DNA of 64,000 bases from Tardiphaga sp. P9-11 (GTDB taxonomy: Bacteria; Pseudomonadota; Alphaproteobacteria; Rhizobiales; Xanthobacteraceae). Location: assembly GCF_008329525.1 (NCBI RefSeq), contig NZ_NPKQ01000004.1:372001-436000 (forward strand), read 5' to 3'. This document shows positions 1 to 10,247 of the stretch, one piece after another. The translations under genes were made by a program, and so were the position numbers. Position 1 is the first letter of the stretch, and every line of letters starts with the position of its first letter. The notes below the pieces were generated by a model, which was not told where the DNA came from, did not search any database, and saw only the letters and a program-made list of their open reading frames with translations.

Positions 1-1
1 C

Positions 2-154
2 CTTGCTGCCCTCGGATTTGGTTTCAGATCTTCGCCTTACGATTTGATTTTAATGGGTTTTGTGACCATCTTGACGTTGCTCTCGGTGTCCTTCTATCTC
101 GTCGAGTGGATGCGTCACATGAGCACCATCGAACCCGGCCAAGAGTCCAGGTAA
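2..154 (+). CDS. C-terminal fragment of a membrane protein, probably CDP-alcohol phosphatidyltransferase family
   Basis: The window opens inside a gene; 50 codons remain before TAA. The visible tail has one hydrophobic helix (LILMGFVTILTLLSVSFYLV) followed by a basic/polar end, EWMRHMSTIEPGQ. This resembles the last transmembrane helix of CDP-alcohol phosphatidyltransferases, which often lie just upstream of hda in Rhizobiales. That is recalled context; the catalytic motif is outside the window. A PerM/AI-2E-type permease is the main alternative. It lies 58 bases upstream of hdaA on the same strand. Confidence 0.5.
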   Translation, partial: LAALGFGFRSSPYDLILMGFVTILTLLSVSFYLVEWMRHMSTIEPGQESR

Positions 155-212
155 CCAGTACAAGTAACTTGTATTCGTAACGTTCGCCGGCCGAGCCGGC
201 AGGAGTATTTGC

Positions 213-890
213 GTGGTCGCCCGCGTCCAACCCCGTCAATTGGCGTTCGCGCTGCCCCATGCGGAGAGTCTGTCCCGCGACAATTTCCTTGAGGGTCCAG
301 CCAATGCCAAGGCGCTGGGACTGATTGACTGCTGGCCGGACTGGCCGAACCGGGTGATGCTGCTGGAGGGCCCCGAGGGCTCCGGCAAGAGCCATCTGGC
401 GGCGATCTGGGCCGAGGAGGCCGGGGCGCGCTCCACCATGGCCCGCAGTCTTGGCGCCGCGACGGTCCCCGCCGAACTGGTGACCAACGCGCTGGTGGTC
501 GAGGATCTTAACGCCGGTGCCTTCGATGAGCGGGCGATGTTCCACCTTCTCAACCTGGCACGTCAGGACAACGCCTATGTGCTGATCACGGCACGGGTCG
601 CCCCGGCCGCGATGGAGGTCGAATTGCGCGATCTACGGTCGCGGCTCCGAGCAATCCCGGTGGTCAATTTGATGCCGCCTGATGACGGGCTGTTTCGAGC
701 GCTGATCGTCAAATTCTGCGCTGACCGCCAGCTCAGCATCGATGAGAGCGTGGTCAGCTATATCGCCAGTCGTATCGAGCGGTCATTCGCCGCCGCCCGC
801 CAGACGGTGGAACTGCTGGATAGCGAGGCGCTCCGGCTTGGGCGCCCGGTGACCCGCGCATTGGCCGCGGAACTCCTGCGCGACGCCTGA
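213..890 (+). CDS. hdaA: HdaA, DnaA regulatory inactivator (AAA+ family)
   Basis: Hda-type proteins bind the sliding clamp and stimulate ATP hydrolysis by DnaA after initiation, preventing re-replication. The 225-residue product has an N-terminal clamp-binding-like segment (RQLAFALP, residues 8-15), a Walker A loop GPEGSGKSH at 53-61, a degenerate Walker B (VVEDLN) and an LRSRL arginine-finger-like box, followed by a helical lid. It lacks DnaA's DNA-binding domain IV, as expected for the family. The GTG start is preceded by AGGAG about 8 bases upstream. ppk1 follows on the same strand, the order seen in Caulobacter and Rhizobiales. Assignment as Hda rather than DnaA is firm from length and architecture. 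Confidence 0.93.
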   Translation: MVARVQPRQLAFALPHAESLSRDNFLEGPANAKALGLIDCWPDWPNRVMLLEGPEGSGKSHLAAIWAEEAGARSTMARSLGAATVPAELVTNALVVEDLNAGAFDERAMFHLLNLARQDNAYVLITARVAPAAMEVELRDLRSRLRAIPVVNLMPPDDGLFRALIVKFCADRQLSIDESVVSYIASRIERSFAAARQTVELLDSEALRLGRPVTRALAAELLRDA

Positions 891-1044
891 CTTAGCCTCT
901 GAGCCCAAGAGGCGCATCAAACTGTGCCTTGACGGCGCGATGGGCAGGTTCCTCAATGTCATTGAAGTGTCACGTAACTGACGCAATGTCCGCTGTGATT
1001 TGCCGGCACTATAGCGCTGCTTGAACTGGATGGATTGCTGTCTC

Positions 1045-3246
1045 ATGGACTCCGCGGAAGAGATTGTTATTGAAGAGAAAAAGGGCGAAGCGAAACCTGC
1101 GGAGGTGGTAGCATCAGGTCCCGAGCGCTTCATTAATCGCGAGCTGTCCTGGCTGCACTTCAATCGTCGTGTCCTCGAAGAGTCCGTCAATCTGGGGCAC
1201 CCGGCGCTGGAGCGCGTTCGCTTCCTGTCGATTTCCGCAAACAACCTTGATGAATTCTTCATGGTCCGCGTTGCGGGTATCAAGGCGCAGGTCCGCGAGG
1301 GAATCACGGAGCGCAGTCCGGACGGGCTAACCCCGGCTGAGCAGCTGGTGTTGATCAACAGCGCGGTCTCCAAGCTTGGGTCCGATCAGCAGGCGATCTG
1401 GCGTGACCAGCGCGGTATGCTGGCCGATGTCGGCATCGTGCTGCTCGACGGCAAGGAGGTCAGCAAGGCCGACCGGACCTGGATCGAAGATCATTTCCTC
1501 CACAACATTTTCCCGCTGTTGACGCCGCTGGCGATCGATCCGGCGCATCCATTCCCGTTCATTCCAAGCCTAGGCTTCACCATCGCGCTGCATCTCTCGC
1601 GGGTGTCCGACGGCAAGATGATGAACGCGCTGATCCGCATGCCCGGCAAGATAGATCGCTTCATCCGTCTGCCGACCCCCGGCAAGGACGGCGCGGTCCG
1701 CCTGATCACTTTGGAACAGGCCACCGGCCTGTTCATCGCCCGGCTGTTCCCGGGCTACACCGTGCAGGGGCAGGGTGCCTTCCGCATCATCCGCGACAGC
1801 GAGTTGGAAGTCGAAGAAGAGGCCGAGGATCTGGTCCGCTTGTTCGAGACCGCGCTGAAGCGTCGCCGCAGAGGGTCGGTGATCCGCCTCGAAATCGAGG
1901 CCAGCATGCCGGCAGAACTCCGTGCCTTTGTGCAGCGCGCGCTGGCAACCTCTGACGACGAAATCCTGCTCGTCGATGGCATTCTCGCCATGAACGAGGT
2001 CTCGCAGCTGACACGCCTTGATCGACCTGATCTCGAATTCGTGCCTTACGTGCCACGACACCCCGAGCGAGTCCGCGACCATGGCGGCGATATCTTCGCC
2101 GCGATCCGCCAGAAGGACCTGGTCGTCCATCACCCCTACGAGTCTTTCGACGTCGTCGTGCAGTTCCTGCAGCAGGCCGCGCGCGATCCGGATGTCGTGG
2201 CGATCAAGCAGACGCTGTATCGCACCTCCAACAACTCGCCGATCGTCCGCACGCTGGTCGAGGCTGCCGAAGCCGGAAAGTCGGTGACGGCGCTGGTCGA
2301 GCTACGTGCGCGGTTCGACGAAGAGGCCAATATCCGCTGGGCTCGCGATCTCGAACGTGCCGGTGTCCAGGTGGTCTATGGCTTCCTGGAATTGAAGACC
2401 CACGCCAAGCTGTCGCTGGTGGTGCGCCGCGAGGGCGGTTCGCTCACGACCTATGTCCACACCGGCACCGGCAACTATCATCCGGTCACAGCGCGCATCT
2501 ACACCGATCTGTCATATTTCACATCCGATCCGATCATCGGTCGCGATGCTGCGCGCGTCTTCAACTACATCACCGGCTATGCCGAGCCCAGCGACATCGA
2601 GAAGATGGCCGTGTCGCCGCTGACCTTGCGCAGACGCATGCTCGAACACATCCGCGGTGAGGCGGCGTTTGCCCGCAACGGCAAGCCCGGCGCGATCTGG
2701 CTCAAGATGAATTCGCTGGTCGATCCGGAAATTATCGATGCGCTCTATGAAGCATCGAATGCCGGCGTTTCTGTCGAACTGGTCGTGCGTGGTATCTGCT
2801 GCTTGCGGCCCGGAGTGCCCGGCCTGTCCGAGAATATCCGCGTCAAGTCGATCATCGGCCGCTTCCTCGAACACGGTCGAATTTACTGCTTCGGCATGGG
2901 CAATGGCCTGCCAAGCCCGAAGGCGGCGGTATATATCTCGTCGGCTGACATGATGCCGCGCAATCTGGATCGCCGCGTCGAGGTTCTGTGCCCGCTGCAG
3001 AACCCCACGGTGCATACCCAGGTGCTCGAGCAGATCATGGTGGCAAATCTCAAGGACACCGAACAGAGCTGGCAATTGTTGCCGGATGGGTCGTCAACGC
3101 GTATGAAGGCAGCGAAGGGCGAGGAACCCTTCAATGTGCACAATTACTTCATGACGAATCCGAGTCTGTCTGGCCGTGGAAAGTCGCTTGAGAAATCATC
3201 CCCGCGCCGGCTCACCCGCCGTTCGGAACGTCACCAATCCTCGTAA
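1045..3246 (+). CDS. ppk1: Polyphosphate kinase 1
   Basis: Reversibly polymerises the ATP gamma-phosphate into inorganic polyphosphate. The N-terminal signature [18 protein letters not shown] is present, and the C-terminal phospholipase-D-like fold carries two histidines in motifs HAKL (about residue 453) and [10 protein letters not shown] (about 472). Their 19-residue spacing equals that of the E. coli catalytic pair His435/His454. Length (733 aa) is usual. I chose ATG 1045 (MDSAEE), which begins like family members; an in-frame TTG at 1021 and ATG at 1030 would add 8 or 5 residues, and no ribosome-binding site is clearly better. ppx begins 12 bases after the stop, so synthesis and breakdown of polyphosphate are co-transcribed. 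Confidence 0.95.
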   Translation: MDSAEEIVIEEKKGEAKPAEVVASGPERFINRELSWLHFNRRVLEESVNLGHPALERVRFLSISANNLDEFFMVRVAGIKAQVREGITERSPDGLTPAEQLVLINSAVSKLGSDQQAIWRDQRGMLADVGIVLLDGKEVSKADRTWIEDHFLHNIFPLLTPLAIDPAHPFPFIPSLGFTIALHLSRVSDGKMMNALIRMPGKIDRFIRLPTPGKDGAVRLITLEQATGLFIARLFPGYTVQGQGAFRIIRDSELEVEEEAEDLVRLFETALKRRRRGSVIRLEIEASMPAELRAFVQRALATSDDEILLVDGILAMNEVSQLTRLDRPDLEFVPYVPRHPERVRDHGGDIFAAIRQKDLVVHHPYESFDVVVQFLQQAARDPDVVAIKQTLYRTSNNSPIVRTLVEAAEAGKSVTALVELRARFDEEANIRWARDLERAGVQVVYGFLELKTHAKLSLVVRREGGSLTTYVHTGTGNYHPVTARIYTDLSYFTSDPIIGRDAARVFNYITGYAEPSDIEKMAVSPLTLRRRMLEHIRGEAAFARNGKPGAIWLKMNSLVDPEIIDALYEASNAGVSVELVVRGICCLRPGVPGLSENIRVKSIIGRFLEHGRIYCFGMGNGLPSPKAAVYISSADMMPRNLDRRVEVLCPLQNPTVHTQVLEQIMVANLKDTEQSWQLLPDGSSTRMKAAKGEEPFNVHNYFMTNPSLSGRGKSLEKSSPRRLTRRSERHQSS

Positions 3247-3258
3247 GGAACCAGCTGC

Positions 3259-4764
3259 GTGGTAGCGCGTGCCAATCAACGCGCGACCAGCGTCGCCGTC
3301 ATCGATATTGGTTCCAACTCGGTGCGTCTCGTTGTTTACGAGTCGCTGACGCGAAGCCTCGTCACGCTCTTCAATGAAAAGGCGCTGTGCGGTCTCGGCC
3401 GAGAAGTGCAGAGCACGGGGCTGCTGGCCAAGGACGCCGTCGACAAGGCACTGACGGCACTTCGGCGCTTCCATGCGCTGTGCAAGGTCATGAAAGTCGG
3501 CCGGGTCTATGCGATCGCGACCGCCGCGGCGCGTGATGCGAGCAACGGCCCCGCCTTCATCGCGGCAGCCGAGAAAATCTGCGGTTGCGAGATCCAGATC
3601 ATATCGGGGCCGCGGGAGGCGAAGCTCTCGGCGTTGGGTGTGATTTCGGGCGTGCATAAGCCGGATGGTCTGGTTGGCGATCTCGGGGGCGGTTCGCTCG
3701 AACTAATCGATGTCAAAGGCAATGCTGTCCGGCAGGGTGTGACGCTGCCGCTCGGTAGTCTCGCATTGCAGGACGCCTCACAGAAATCACCGAAAAAGGC
3801 AGAACGCATCGTCAAGCTGGCGCTGGCCGACGTCGCGCAGCTCAAGGCGGGTGTGGGTCGCAATTTTTATGCGGTCGGCGGCACCTGGCGTGCATTGGCG
3901 CGGCTGCACATCATCCAGAGCGGCTACCCGCTACGAGTGATGCACGGCTATTCGATCCCGGCCAACGAGGCGCTCGATTTCGTGCGCCGCTTGCGCCGGC
4001 TCGCAACAGCCAACATTCTTGCCAATATCGAATCCATCGCCGAACAGCGCCAGCCGCTGCTGGTCTACGCTGCGCTCGTGCTTGAATATGTCATTCGTAC
4101 TGCCAAGCCGAAAACCATCGTGTTCTCGACCTATGGCGTCCGTGAAGGCCTGCTGTACGAAATGCTGCCGCAAGCGCAGCGCATGCAAGATGGCCTGGTC
4201 GGCGCCGCGCAGACCATGAACGAGTTGCTGTCGCGTTCGGCCCGCCACGCGCAGGAGCTGAGTGACTGGAGTGATCGGTTCGCCCGTGTCGCCAAGCTCA
4301 AAGAGACCGACGAGGATCGTCGGTTACGCCGCGTGGCGTGTCTGTTGTCCGATATCGGCTGGCGCGTCCATCCGGATCATCGCGGCGAGCAGACGCTCAG
4401 TCTGATCACGAACGGAAATTTCGGCTCGGTCGATCATCACGGTCGCGCGTTCCTCGCGCTCTGTGTGTACTACCGCTACGCAGGATTCGGCGCCGAGAAC
4501 GAGCCGCCGGAGCTGGTCCGCGCGCTTGTCTCGCCGGCACAGGTCGAACGCGCCCGTTTGCTCGGTGCGCTGTTCAGGGTCGCGCATCTCATTTCGGCGG
4601 CGCGGCCGGGCGTACTGCCCGCCACGCATTTCGCCACCAAGGATCGCAAGATGATGCTCGTCTTCGAGCATCGCATGGTCGATCTCGTTGCCGACCGGGT
4701 CGGCAGCCGCTTCAAGCAGCTCGCGCGATTGGTCGGGAAGTCAGGTTCGATCGTCAGGCGATAA
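3259..4764 (+). CDS. ppx: Exopolyphosphatase (Ppx/GppA family)
   Basis: Releases orthophosphate from polyphosphate ends, or pppGpp 5'-phosphate in GppA-like members. The 501-residue protein has the ASKHA phosphate-binding loops: VAVIDIGSNSVRLVVYE near the N-terminus and GDLGGGSLELIDV near residue 139. It then has the helical HD-like C-terminal region seen in longer Ppx proteins (HPDHRGEQTL and following). The GTG start lies 12 bases after ppk1, with AAGGA just upstream, so the pair is one operon. Whether it prefers polyphosphate or pppGpp cannot be told from sequence; the ppk1 linkage favours polyphosphate. Confidence 0.93.
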   Translation: MVARANQRATSVAVIDIGSNSVRLVVYESLTRSLVTLFNEKALCGLGREVQSTGLLAKDAVDKALTALRRFHALCKVMKVGRVYAIATAAARDASNGPAFIAAAEKICGCEIQIISGPREAKLSALGVISGVHKPDGLVGDLGGGSLELIDVKGNAVRQGVTLPLGSLALQDASQKSPKKAERIVKLALADVAQLKAGVGRNFYAVGGTWRALARLHIIQSGYPLRVMHGYSIPANEALDFVRRLRRLATANILANIESIAEQRQPLLVYAALVLEYVIRTAKPKTIVFSTYGVREGLLYEMLPQAQRMQDGLVGAAQTMNELLSRSARHAQELSDWSDRFARVAKLKETDEDRRLRRVACLLSDIGWRVHPDHRGEQTLSLITNGNFGSVDHHGRAFLALCVYYRYAGFGAENEPPELVRALVSPAQVERARLLGALFRVAHLISAARPGVLPATHFATKDRKMMLVFEHRMVDLVADRVGSRFKQLARLVGKSGSIVRR

Positions 4765-4896
4765 CTGCTCATTCCGAATGTTACTACTGATTGCAGCGCG
4801 GCGTGACTCTCGGTTTCCGTGCGTATACTATTTTCCCGTGCGGCCGTTTTGGTCCACGCGGCAAGTACATACGATTTCCGGACCGGGAGAGTCGAA

Positions 4897-5190
4897 ATGT
4901 CAGCCCTTCTGATCAACCTTATCGTTCAACTGATTGGCGGCGCGATTGGCGGAAATGTTGCCGGCGGTGCATCGAAGTCTGTCGATCTTGGTACAATCGG
5001 CAACACGATCGCAGGTGCAATAGGTGGCGGCGTTGGCGGTCAAATTCTCGGAATGCTGATTCCTATGCTTTCAAACGCATCGGCGACCACCGATATCGGT
5101 TCGCTGATAGGTCAGGTGGCCGGAGGCGGTGTCGCGGGTGCGGTGCTGACGGCAATCGTCGGAGCCATCAAGAACAGATCGGCGGCGTAA
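4897..5190 (+). CDS. Small glycine-zipper membrane protein of unknown function
   Basis: A 97-residue protein made almost entirely of Gly/Ala/Ile/Val-rich helices, with repeated GxxxG-like steps (IGGAIGGNVAGG, AIGGGVGGQILG, VAGGGVAGAVLTAIVG). Two or three membrane-spanning or membrane-inserting helices are likely. The ATG at 4897 is preceded by GGGAGA; the open frame extends upstream to 4819, but that extension is basic and unlike the rest. It stands alone between ppx (+) and rnd (-). Glycine zippers mediate helix packing in membranes; no enzyme motif is present, so I assign no function. Confidence 0.75.
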   Translation: MSALLINLIVQLIGGAIGGNVAGGASKSVDLGTIGNTIAGAIGGGVGGQILGMLIPMLSNASATTDIGSLIGQVAGGGVAGAVLTAIVGAIKNRSAA

Positions 5191-5284
5191 AGCGATCATC
5201 ATTGCGTCTCGCAGGGCGAGGTATGGTACGCCCCGTCCTGCTGTTCGCGACAGGCAATTAGAACGCTACTTTGGACGACGCAGC

Positions 5285-6433
5285 CTACGCGCGGTCGACC
5301 CGGATCACCCGGCCTTTTTCCATCGCCAAAGCGAGACGGCCGTGTTTGAGCGCGAGCGCGGCTTCGCCGAACAGCTCGCGGCGCCAGCCGTGCAGGGCGC
5401 CGACATCGGCATTGTCGTCGGTGGCGATCTGTTCGAGATCATCGACGGTGGCGATGACCTTGCTGGCGACGGCGTGACGTTCAGAGGTCATCCGCAGCAA
5501 CACCTTCAGCAGTTCGACGGTGGCGGCACCGTTGGAATTGCCGCGCGGCTTCTCGATCTTTGGTAACGTGTTGGGGTCGCGGGCGACGCCGCGCTGGACG
5601 GCGGCGACAATGTCGCTGCCCCACTTGGAGCGATCAAAGCCCTTCGGCAGCGAGCGCAAATTGGCAAGCTTCTCCAGCGAAGTCGGCGCGTGGGTCGCGA
5701 TGTCGCCGACCGCATCGTCCTTGAGCACGCGCGAGCGCGGCACGTCGCGGCTCTGGGCTTCCTGTTCACGCCACGCGGCGACTTCCATGAGCACCGCGAG
5801 CTCCTTCGGCTTGCGGACGCGGGTCTTCAGCCGCTCCCAGGCGCGCTCGGGATGGAAATCGTAGGTCTTGGGCGAGGTGAGAACTTCCATCTCCTCGCTG
5901 ACCCAGTCGCTACGCCCGCGCTTCTTCAGATCGGCATCCAGTGCCGCGAACACATCGCGCAGATGGGTGACGTCCGAGACGGCGTAATGCAGCTGCTCTT
6001 CGGTCAGCGGGCGGCGCGACCAGTCGGTGAAACGGTGGGTCTTGTCGGGGCGATGGCCGGTGACCCGCTCGACGAGCTGGTCGTAAGCAATGCTGTCGCC
6101 ATAGCCGAGCACCATGGCCGCGACCTGGGTGTCGAAGATCGGATGGGGAACCACGCCGGCGCGGTGCACGATGATTTCGATGTCCTGCCGTGCAGCATGG
6201 AAGACCTTCAGCACGGCCTCGTTGGCCATCAGCGCGAAGAACGACGCGAGGTCGATGCCCTCGGCCAGCGTGTCCACCACCACGGCATCTTCCGCGCTGG
6301 CCATCTGAACCACGCAGAGCAGCGGGTAATAGGTGGTCTCGCGGAGGAATTCCGTATCGACGGTAATGACAGGGTGCTTGGCGAGACGCTCGCAGGCGGC
6401 GGTCAGCTGGGCAGTGGTGGTGATCAGTTCCAT
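5285..6433 (-). CDS. rnd: Ribonuclease D
   Basis: A 3'-5' exoribonuclease that trims tRNA precursors and other structured RNAs. The DEDDy exonuclease domain is complete: Exo [14 protein letters not shown] (Asp and Glu), Exo [13 protein letters not shown] (Asp), Exo [16 protein letters not shown] (Tyr and Asp). A helical HRDC-like region follows ([16 protein letters not shown] type helices), with a second HRDC-like segment near the C-terminus. Length is 382 aa, normal for RNase D. It is convergent with the small glycine-rich gene at its 3' end and about 100 bases from the 3' end of the selO gene upstream. No strong ribosome-binding site is visible before ATG 6433. Confidence 0.93.
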   Translation of the reverse strand: MELITTTAQLTAACERLAKHPVITVDTEFLRETTYYPLLCVVQMASAEDAVVVDTLAEGIDLASFFALMANEAVLKVFHAARQDIEIIVHRAGVVPHPIFDTQVAAMVLGYGDSIAYDQLVERVTGHRPDKTHRFTDWSRRPLTEEQLHYAVSDVTHLRDVFAALDADLKKRGRSDWVSEEMEVLTSPKTYDFHPERAWERLKTRVRKPKELAVLMEVAAWREQEAQSRDVPRSRVLKDDAVGDIATHAPTSLEKLANLRSLPKGFDRSKWGSDIVAAVQRGVARDPNTLPKIEKPRGNSNGAATVELLKVLLRMTSERHAVASKVIATVDDLEQIATDDNADVGALHGWRRELFGEAALALKHGRLALAMEKGRVIRVDRA

Positions 6434-6534
6434 GGACGGTCCATAACGCTTTAGCCAAGGCGTTCGGCCGAAAAACCTGTTGAGTCAAGGTGTTTCGGGC
6501 AGACTGGAGGTCTGCTCCGGCAGAATGAGGGTGT

Positions 6535-8010
6535 TTAGGTGCCGCAAAAGGTCTTCAATACACGCTGATCCGGCTCCGGCGGCTCGGCGTACTCCGCCAT
6601 CTCCGGTTGATCTTCATAGGGTTTCGCCAGCACGGCCAGCAATTTCTCGAACGGCGCGTAGTCGTCGGCCAGCGCCGCCTGGATCACCGCCTCGACGCGA
6701 TGATTGCGGGGAATGAAGGCTGGATTGATGGTCTGCATGGCCTGATAGCGGGTGTCCGCGTCCTGCGACTCCTGGCCGAGTCGCTGCCGCCAGTTCACCG
6801 CCCAGGCATCGAACGCCGTCGGATCGATGAACAGGCCGCGCACGGCTTCGTCGTTGTCTGCGTCAACCGCGGCGGCGCCGAGGCGGCGGAAGGTCAGGGT
6901 GAAATCGGCCTGATTGGCGGTCATGGCGGTCAGCAGATCCTGCGCCAATGCAGCATCATCCGGCTGACTGGTGAGCAGCCCGAGCTTCCGACGCAGACCG
7001 GCCTGATAGGCCGTGTCGAAAATATCGGAGAATTCGCCCAATGCGGCCTGCGCGATCTCGATGGCGGTCTTCTCGTCGCTGTCGATCAGAGGCAGCAGCG
7101 TCTCGGCGAAGCGCGTCAGATTCCACAGCGCGATGCGCGGCTGGTTCGCATAGGCGTAGCGGCCCATCTCGTCGATTGAGCTGTACACTGTCGCGGGATC
7201 GTAGGCGTCCATGAAGGCGCAGGGGCCGTAATCGATGGTCTCACCGGATACCGAGCAGTTGTCGGTGTTCATCACGCCGTGGATGAAGCCGACATGCAGC
7301 CAGCGTGCGACAAGTTCGGCCTGACGACGGATCACCGCATCGAGCAGCGCGCGAATGGGATGTTCGACTTTGGCTGCGTCGGGATAGTGCCGGGCGATCA
7401 CATGATCGGCGAGTTGTTTCACCCCGGCGATATCCTCGCGTGCGGCGAAAAACTGAAACGTGCCGACCCGGATATGGCTCGAAGCCACGCGCGTCAGTAC
7501 GGCGCCGGGCAGCATTGTCTCGCGCTGAACCCGTTCGCCGGTAACGACTGCGGCGAGGGAGCGCGTGGTCGGAATGCCCAAGGCCGCCATGGCTTCGCTG
7601 ACGATGTATTCCCGGATCACCGGACCAAGCGCAGCGCGGCCATCGCCACGGCGCGAGAATGGTGTCGGACCGGAGCCTTTGAGCTGGATGTCGCGGCGTA
7701 CGCCGTTGCGGTCGATGACCTCGCCAAGCAGGATCGCGCGACCATCGCCGAGCTGGGCCACGAAATGTCCGAACTGATGTCCGGCATAGGCCATCGCCAG
7801 GGGATCCGCGCCATCCGGCACACGCTTGCCGGCAAGGACCTCGACACCCTCGGGACTGGCCAGCCAATCGGAATCGATGCGGAGTTGGTCGGCCAGTGCG
7901 CGGTTTAGCTTGATCAGCCGCGGCGCCGCCACCGGCGTCGGCGCGACGCGGGCAAAGAAATTCGCTGGCAGGGCGGCATAGCTGTTGTCGAACGGAAAGT
8001 GGACTGTCAT
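6535..8010 (-). CDS. selO: SelO/YdiU protein adenylyltransferase (pseudokinase-fold AMPylator)
   Basis: SelO transfers AMP from ATP to protein Ser/Thr/Tyr residues and is linked to redox stress. Visible family features are the N-terminal [22 protein letters not shown]-like segment ([19 protein letters not shown]), the [18 protein letters not shown] glycine-rich region, GERVQRE, and the metal-binding pair Asn/Asp in [13 protein letters not shown] and [11 protein letters not shown]. Bacterial SelO lacks the selenocysteine of eukaryotic forms, and none is seen here. I start at ATG 8010 (MTVHFPFD); the frame opens 7 codons earlier at 8031, but homologues begin at the HFPFD segment. The protein is 491 aa. 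Confidence 0.92.
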   Translation of the reverse strand: MTVHFPFDNSYAALPANFFARVAPTPVAAPRLIKLNRALADQLRIDSDWLASPEGVEVLAGKRVPDGADPLAMAYAGHQFGHFVAQLGDGRAILLGEVIDRNGVRRDIQLKGSGPTPFSRRGDGRAALGPVIREYIVSEAMAALGIPTTRSLAAVVTGERVQRETMLPGAVLTRVASSHIRVGTFQFFAAREDIAGVKQLADHVIARHYPDAAKVEHPIRALLDAVIRRQAELVARWLHVGFIHGVMNTDNCSVSGETIDYGPCAFMDAYDPATVYSSIDEMGRYAYANQPRIALWNLTRFAETLLPLIDSDEKTAIEIAQAALGEFSDIFDTAYQAGLRRKLGLLTSQPDDAALAQDLLTAMTANQADFTLTFRRLGAAAVDADNDEAVRGLFIDPTAFDAWAVNWRQRLGQESQDADTRYQAMQTINPAFIPRNHRVEAVIQAALADDYAPFEKLLAVLAKPYEDQPEMAEYAEPPEPDQRVLKTFCGT

Positions 8011-8060
8011 GGCCCCAAGATGGGGGGCCATGACGTGTTAGGCAACCGCTGAAAGTGACC

Positions 8061-9746
8061 TCAGGCGGCACGAACCGTGTCGAGGAACCGGTCGACTTCG
8101 CCCTTCAGGCGATTGCTCTCGAGCGACAGCGACTGCGCTGCGGCCAACACCTGAGTTGATGCGGAACCGGTCTCGCTGGCGCCGCGATTGACCTCGGTGA
8201 CTTCACTCGCAACCTGGGTCGAGAGCTGGGCCGACTGCTGGACGTTGCGCGCGATTTCCTGCGTCGCGGCTCCCTGTTCTTCGACGGCCGCTGCGATGGC
8301 CGACGAGACCTCTGAGATCAACGTGATCGTCGAACCGATCTCCTTGATGGTCTCGACGGTCTCCGCGCTGGCCGCCTGCATGCCGGCGATCTGCATGCTG
8401 ATTTCGTCGGTGGCCTTCGCGGTCTGCGACGCCAGCGCCTTCACCTCGGCGGCGACAACGGCGAAGCCACGACCGGCTTCACCGGCACGCGCTGCTTCGA
8501 TGGTGGCATTGAGCGCGAGCAGGTTGGTCTGTTCGGCAACGGCGGTGATGAGCTTCACGACGTCATCGATGCGTGCGGTGGCCTGCGAGAGCTTGGCGAT
8601 GCTCTCATTGGTCTTCTCGGCCTGCAGCACGGCGGTCGAGGCGATGCGGTTGGACTCATGGACCTGGCGGCCGATTTCATTGACTGAGGACGTGATCTCT
8701 TCCGTTGCGGCAGCCACCGACTGCACGTTGTTCGACACGACGTGCGATGCGGATGCGGCCGAACCGGAGAGGCTCATGGTGATATCCGACGTACGGGTCA
8801 GTGTGGTGGCAGAGGCTTCGAGTTCGGTCGAGGCGGAAGACAGCGAACTAACCAGTTCGCTGATCATCGACTCGAAGTTGCTGGTTGCCTTCGTGATCGT
8901 TTCCGCACGCGCAGCCTTGATGGCGGCTTCGGCGCCGGCTGCCTGATCTGCCGCACGCTTGGCGATGAGGGCGTCCTTGAATATCTGCAACGCACTGGCG
9001 ATGCGTCCGATCTCGGTGCTCTCGCCCTGATGCGGGATAACGGCCTCCAGCTGGCCATCGGTCAGTTGGCCCATCGGCTTCAGGATCGAGGCGATGCCGC
9101 CTGAGATGTCGCGCACCAGATACACGGCAGCGCCGAGGCCGAGGACGACGGATGTGCCGAGGATAGCGATCATCATCCAGATGGCGCCGGAATAGGTGGC
9201 GTTGGCGTTGTGGCCGGCAGCTTCGGCGCCCTTGTCGTTCAACTCGACGAGCTTCGCCAGCGTGCCGTCCATAGTGCGGCCGGTCGGAACCACCTTCTTG
9301 GCGTTGATCTCTTTGGCTGCCGCCACGTCGCCCTTGTTGGCGAGGGCCTGGACGTCGTTGCCCGCGGCGATGAAGGCCTTCCATTCCGCATTAAGCTTGT
9401 CGGCCAGTTCGCGTTCGGCCGGCGACGATACCAGCGGGGCGTAAGCCTTCGCGGCCTTGTCGAAATCCGACTTGCGGGCGGCGAGATTCTTGTCGACATC
9501 CGGACGGTCAGCATCGGCCACGATCAGGTGGTCGCGCAGCACAGCGCGGTACCGCGCCGACTGGACGCGCATCTCGCCGATCCAGCGGACACTCGGGAGC
9601 CATTGCGTCTGGATGTCCTGGGTTGCTGCGTTGATGGCTCGCATCTGCATGAATGCGAGGGTGCCGATGCCTGCAATCACGACGAAGAGAAAGGCGACAA
9701 TGACAAAGAGCTTGGTGCTGATCGAATATCTGGCGAGCACGAACAT
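8061..9746 (-). CDS. Methyl-accepting chemotaxis protein
   Basis: A transmembrane chemoreceptor: TM1 about residues 11-33, a periplasmic four-helix-bundle domain (34-186), TM2 187-211, HAMP about 212-265, then a long cytoplasmic coiled-coil signalling domain. The receptor tip that contacts CheA/CheW is intact at about 402-435 (EQTNLLALNATIEAARAGE followed by RGFAVVAAEVKALA). The C-terminus ends LDTVRAA, with no NWETF-like tether for CheR/CheB. The ligand cannot be inferred. No che genes are nearby, so it is an orphan receptor that probably joins arrays encoded elsewhere. It is divergent from aspS across a 501-base gap. Confidence 0.93.
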   Translation of the reverse strand: MFVLARYSISTKLFVIVAFLFVVIAGIGTLAFMQMRAINAATQDIQTQWLPSVRWIGEMRVQSARYRAVLRDHLIVADADRPDVDKNLAARKSDFDKAAKAYAPLVSSPAERELADKLNAEWKAFIAAGNDVQALANKGDVAAAKEINAKKVVPTGRTMDGTLAKLVELNDKGAEAAGHNANATYSGAIWMMIAILGTSVVLGLGAAVYLVRDISGGIASILKPMGQLTDGQLEAVIPHQGESTEIGRIASALQIFKDALIAKRAADQAAGAEAAIKAARAETITKATSNFESMISELVSSLSSASTELEASATTLTRTSDITMSLSGSAASASHVVSNNVQSVAAATEEITSSVNEIGRQVHESNRIASTAVLQAEKTNESIAKLSQATARIDDVVKLITAVAEQTNLLALNATIEAARAGEAGRGFAVVAAEVKALASQTAKATDEISMQIAGMQAASAETVETIKEIGSTITLISEVSSAIAAAVEEQGAATQEIARNVQQSAQLSTQVASEVTEVNRGASETGSASTQVLAAAQSLSLESNRLKGEVDRFLDTVRAA

Positions 9747-10247
9747 ATCCTCGGTGGTTCTAAGGCTGCGACGCCGGTCAGCCTAAATGGTGGCTGCCTT
9801 GGGTTGCGGCTGGGCTGCAAGCGGCAATTTCCAGTTGAAGGGCCTGCCTTCAAAACGAGCAGGGTTCACGACACGACAGTGAAGGGCGGTCGTCAACGTT
9901 CAGTAAATTTTGCAACAAATACCACCTTAAGTGATTGAGTTTGGTGCTGAAATACCGACGGCGCACACTTGGTTACCCGTCGTATGCGATCTCAGGTAGA
10001 TGATTATTTCTTGTACAATCATGCAGTTCCCGCATTGCGGGAGATTTTCTTATCGCCTGATTGCGATTCGAAATGAGGATCTCAAATTTCTCGTCTGGCC
10101 CCCGCCGATGACGCAGTGGCGGGTCGCAAATTCGGGCGATCTGATCGCCGAGCTTTGGTTGCCGCGTCGGGTACGGTCGGGTAAACCCTGCGCTTCGCGC
10201 TTGATCGCGAACCCGATTCCGCCCTCTGACGTATTTCCAGGATACCC
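9747..10247. other. 501-base intergenic region with a hairpin-rich aspS leader
   Basis: No convincing gene lies here. The aspS-proximal half contains three short inverted repeats: TCCCGC-ATT-GCGGGA at 10028-10042 followed by TTTTCTT (terminator-like, plus strand), CCCGCC/GGCGGG at 10101-10123, and GGCGAT-CTG-ATCGCC at 10135-10149. The region must hold the divergent promoters of the chemoreceptor gene and aspS, but I see no clear consensus promoter. An ORF crossing 10000-10389 overlaps the aspS start in another frame and is not supported. Confidence 0.5.

Noticed and set aside
10028-10149. T-box or amino-acid attenuator before aspS
   Set aside because: T-boxes are essentially confined to Gram-positive bacteria, and no specifier loop or short leader peptide rich in Asp/Asn codons is visible; kept only as a hairpin observation.
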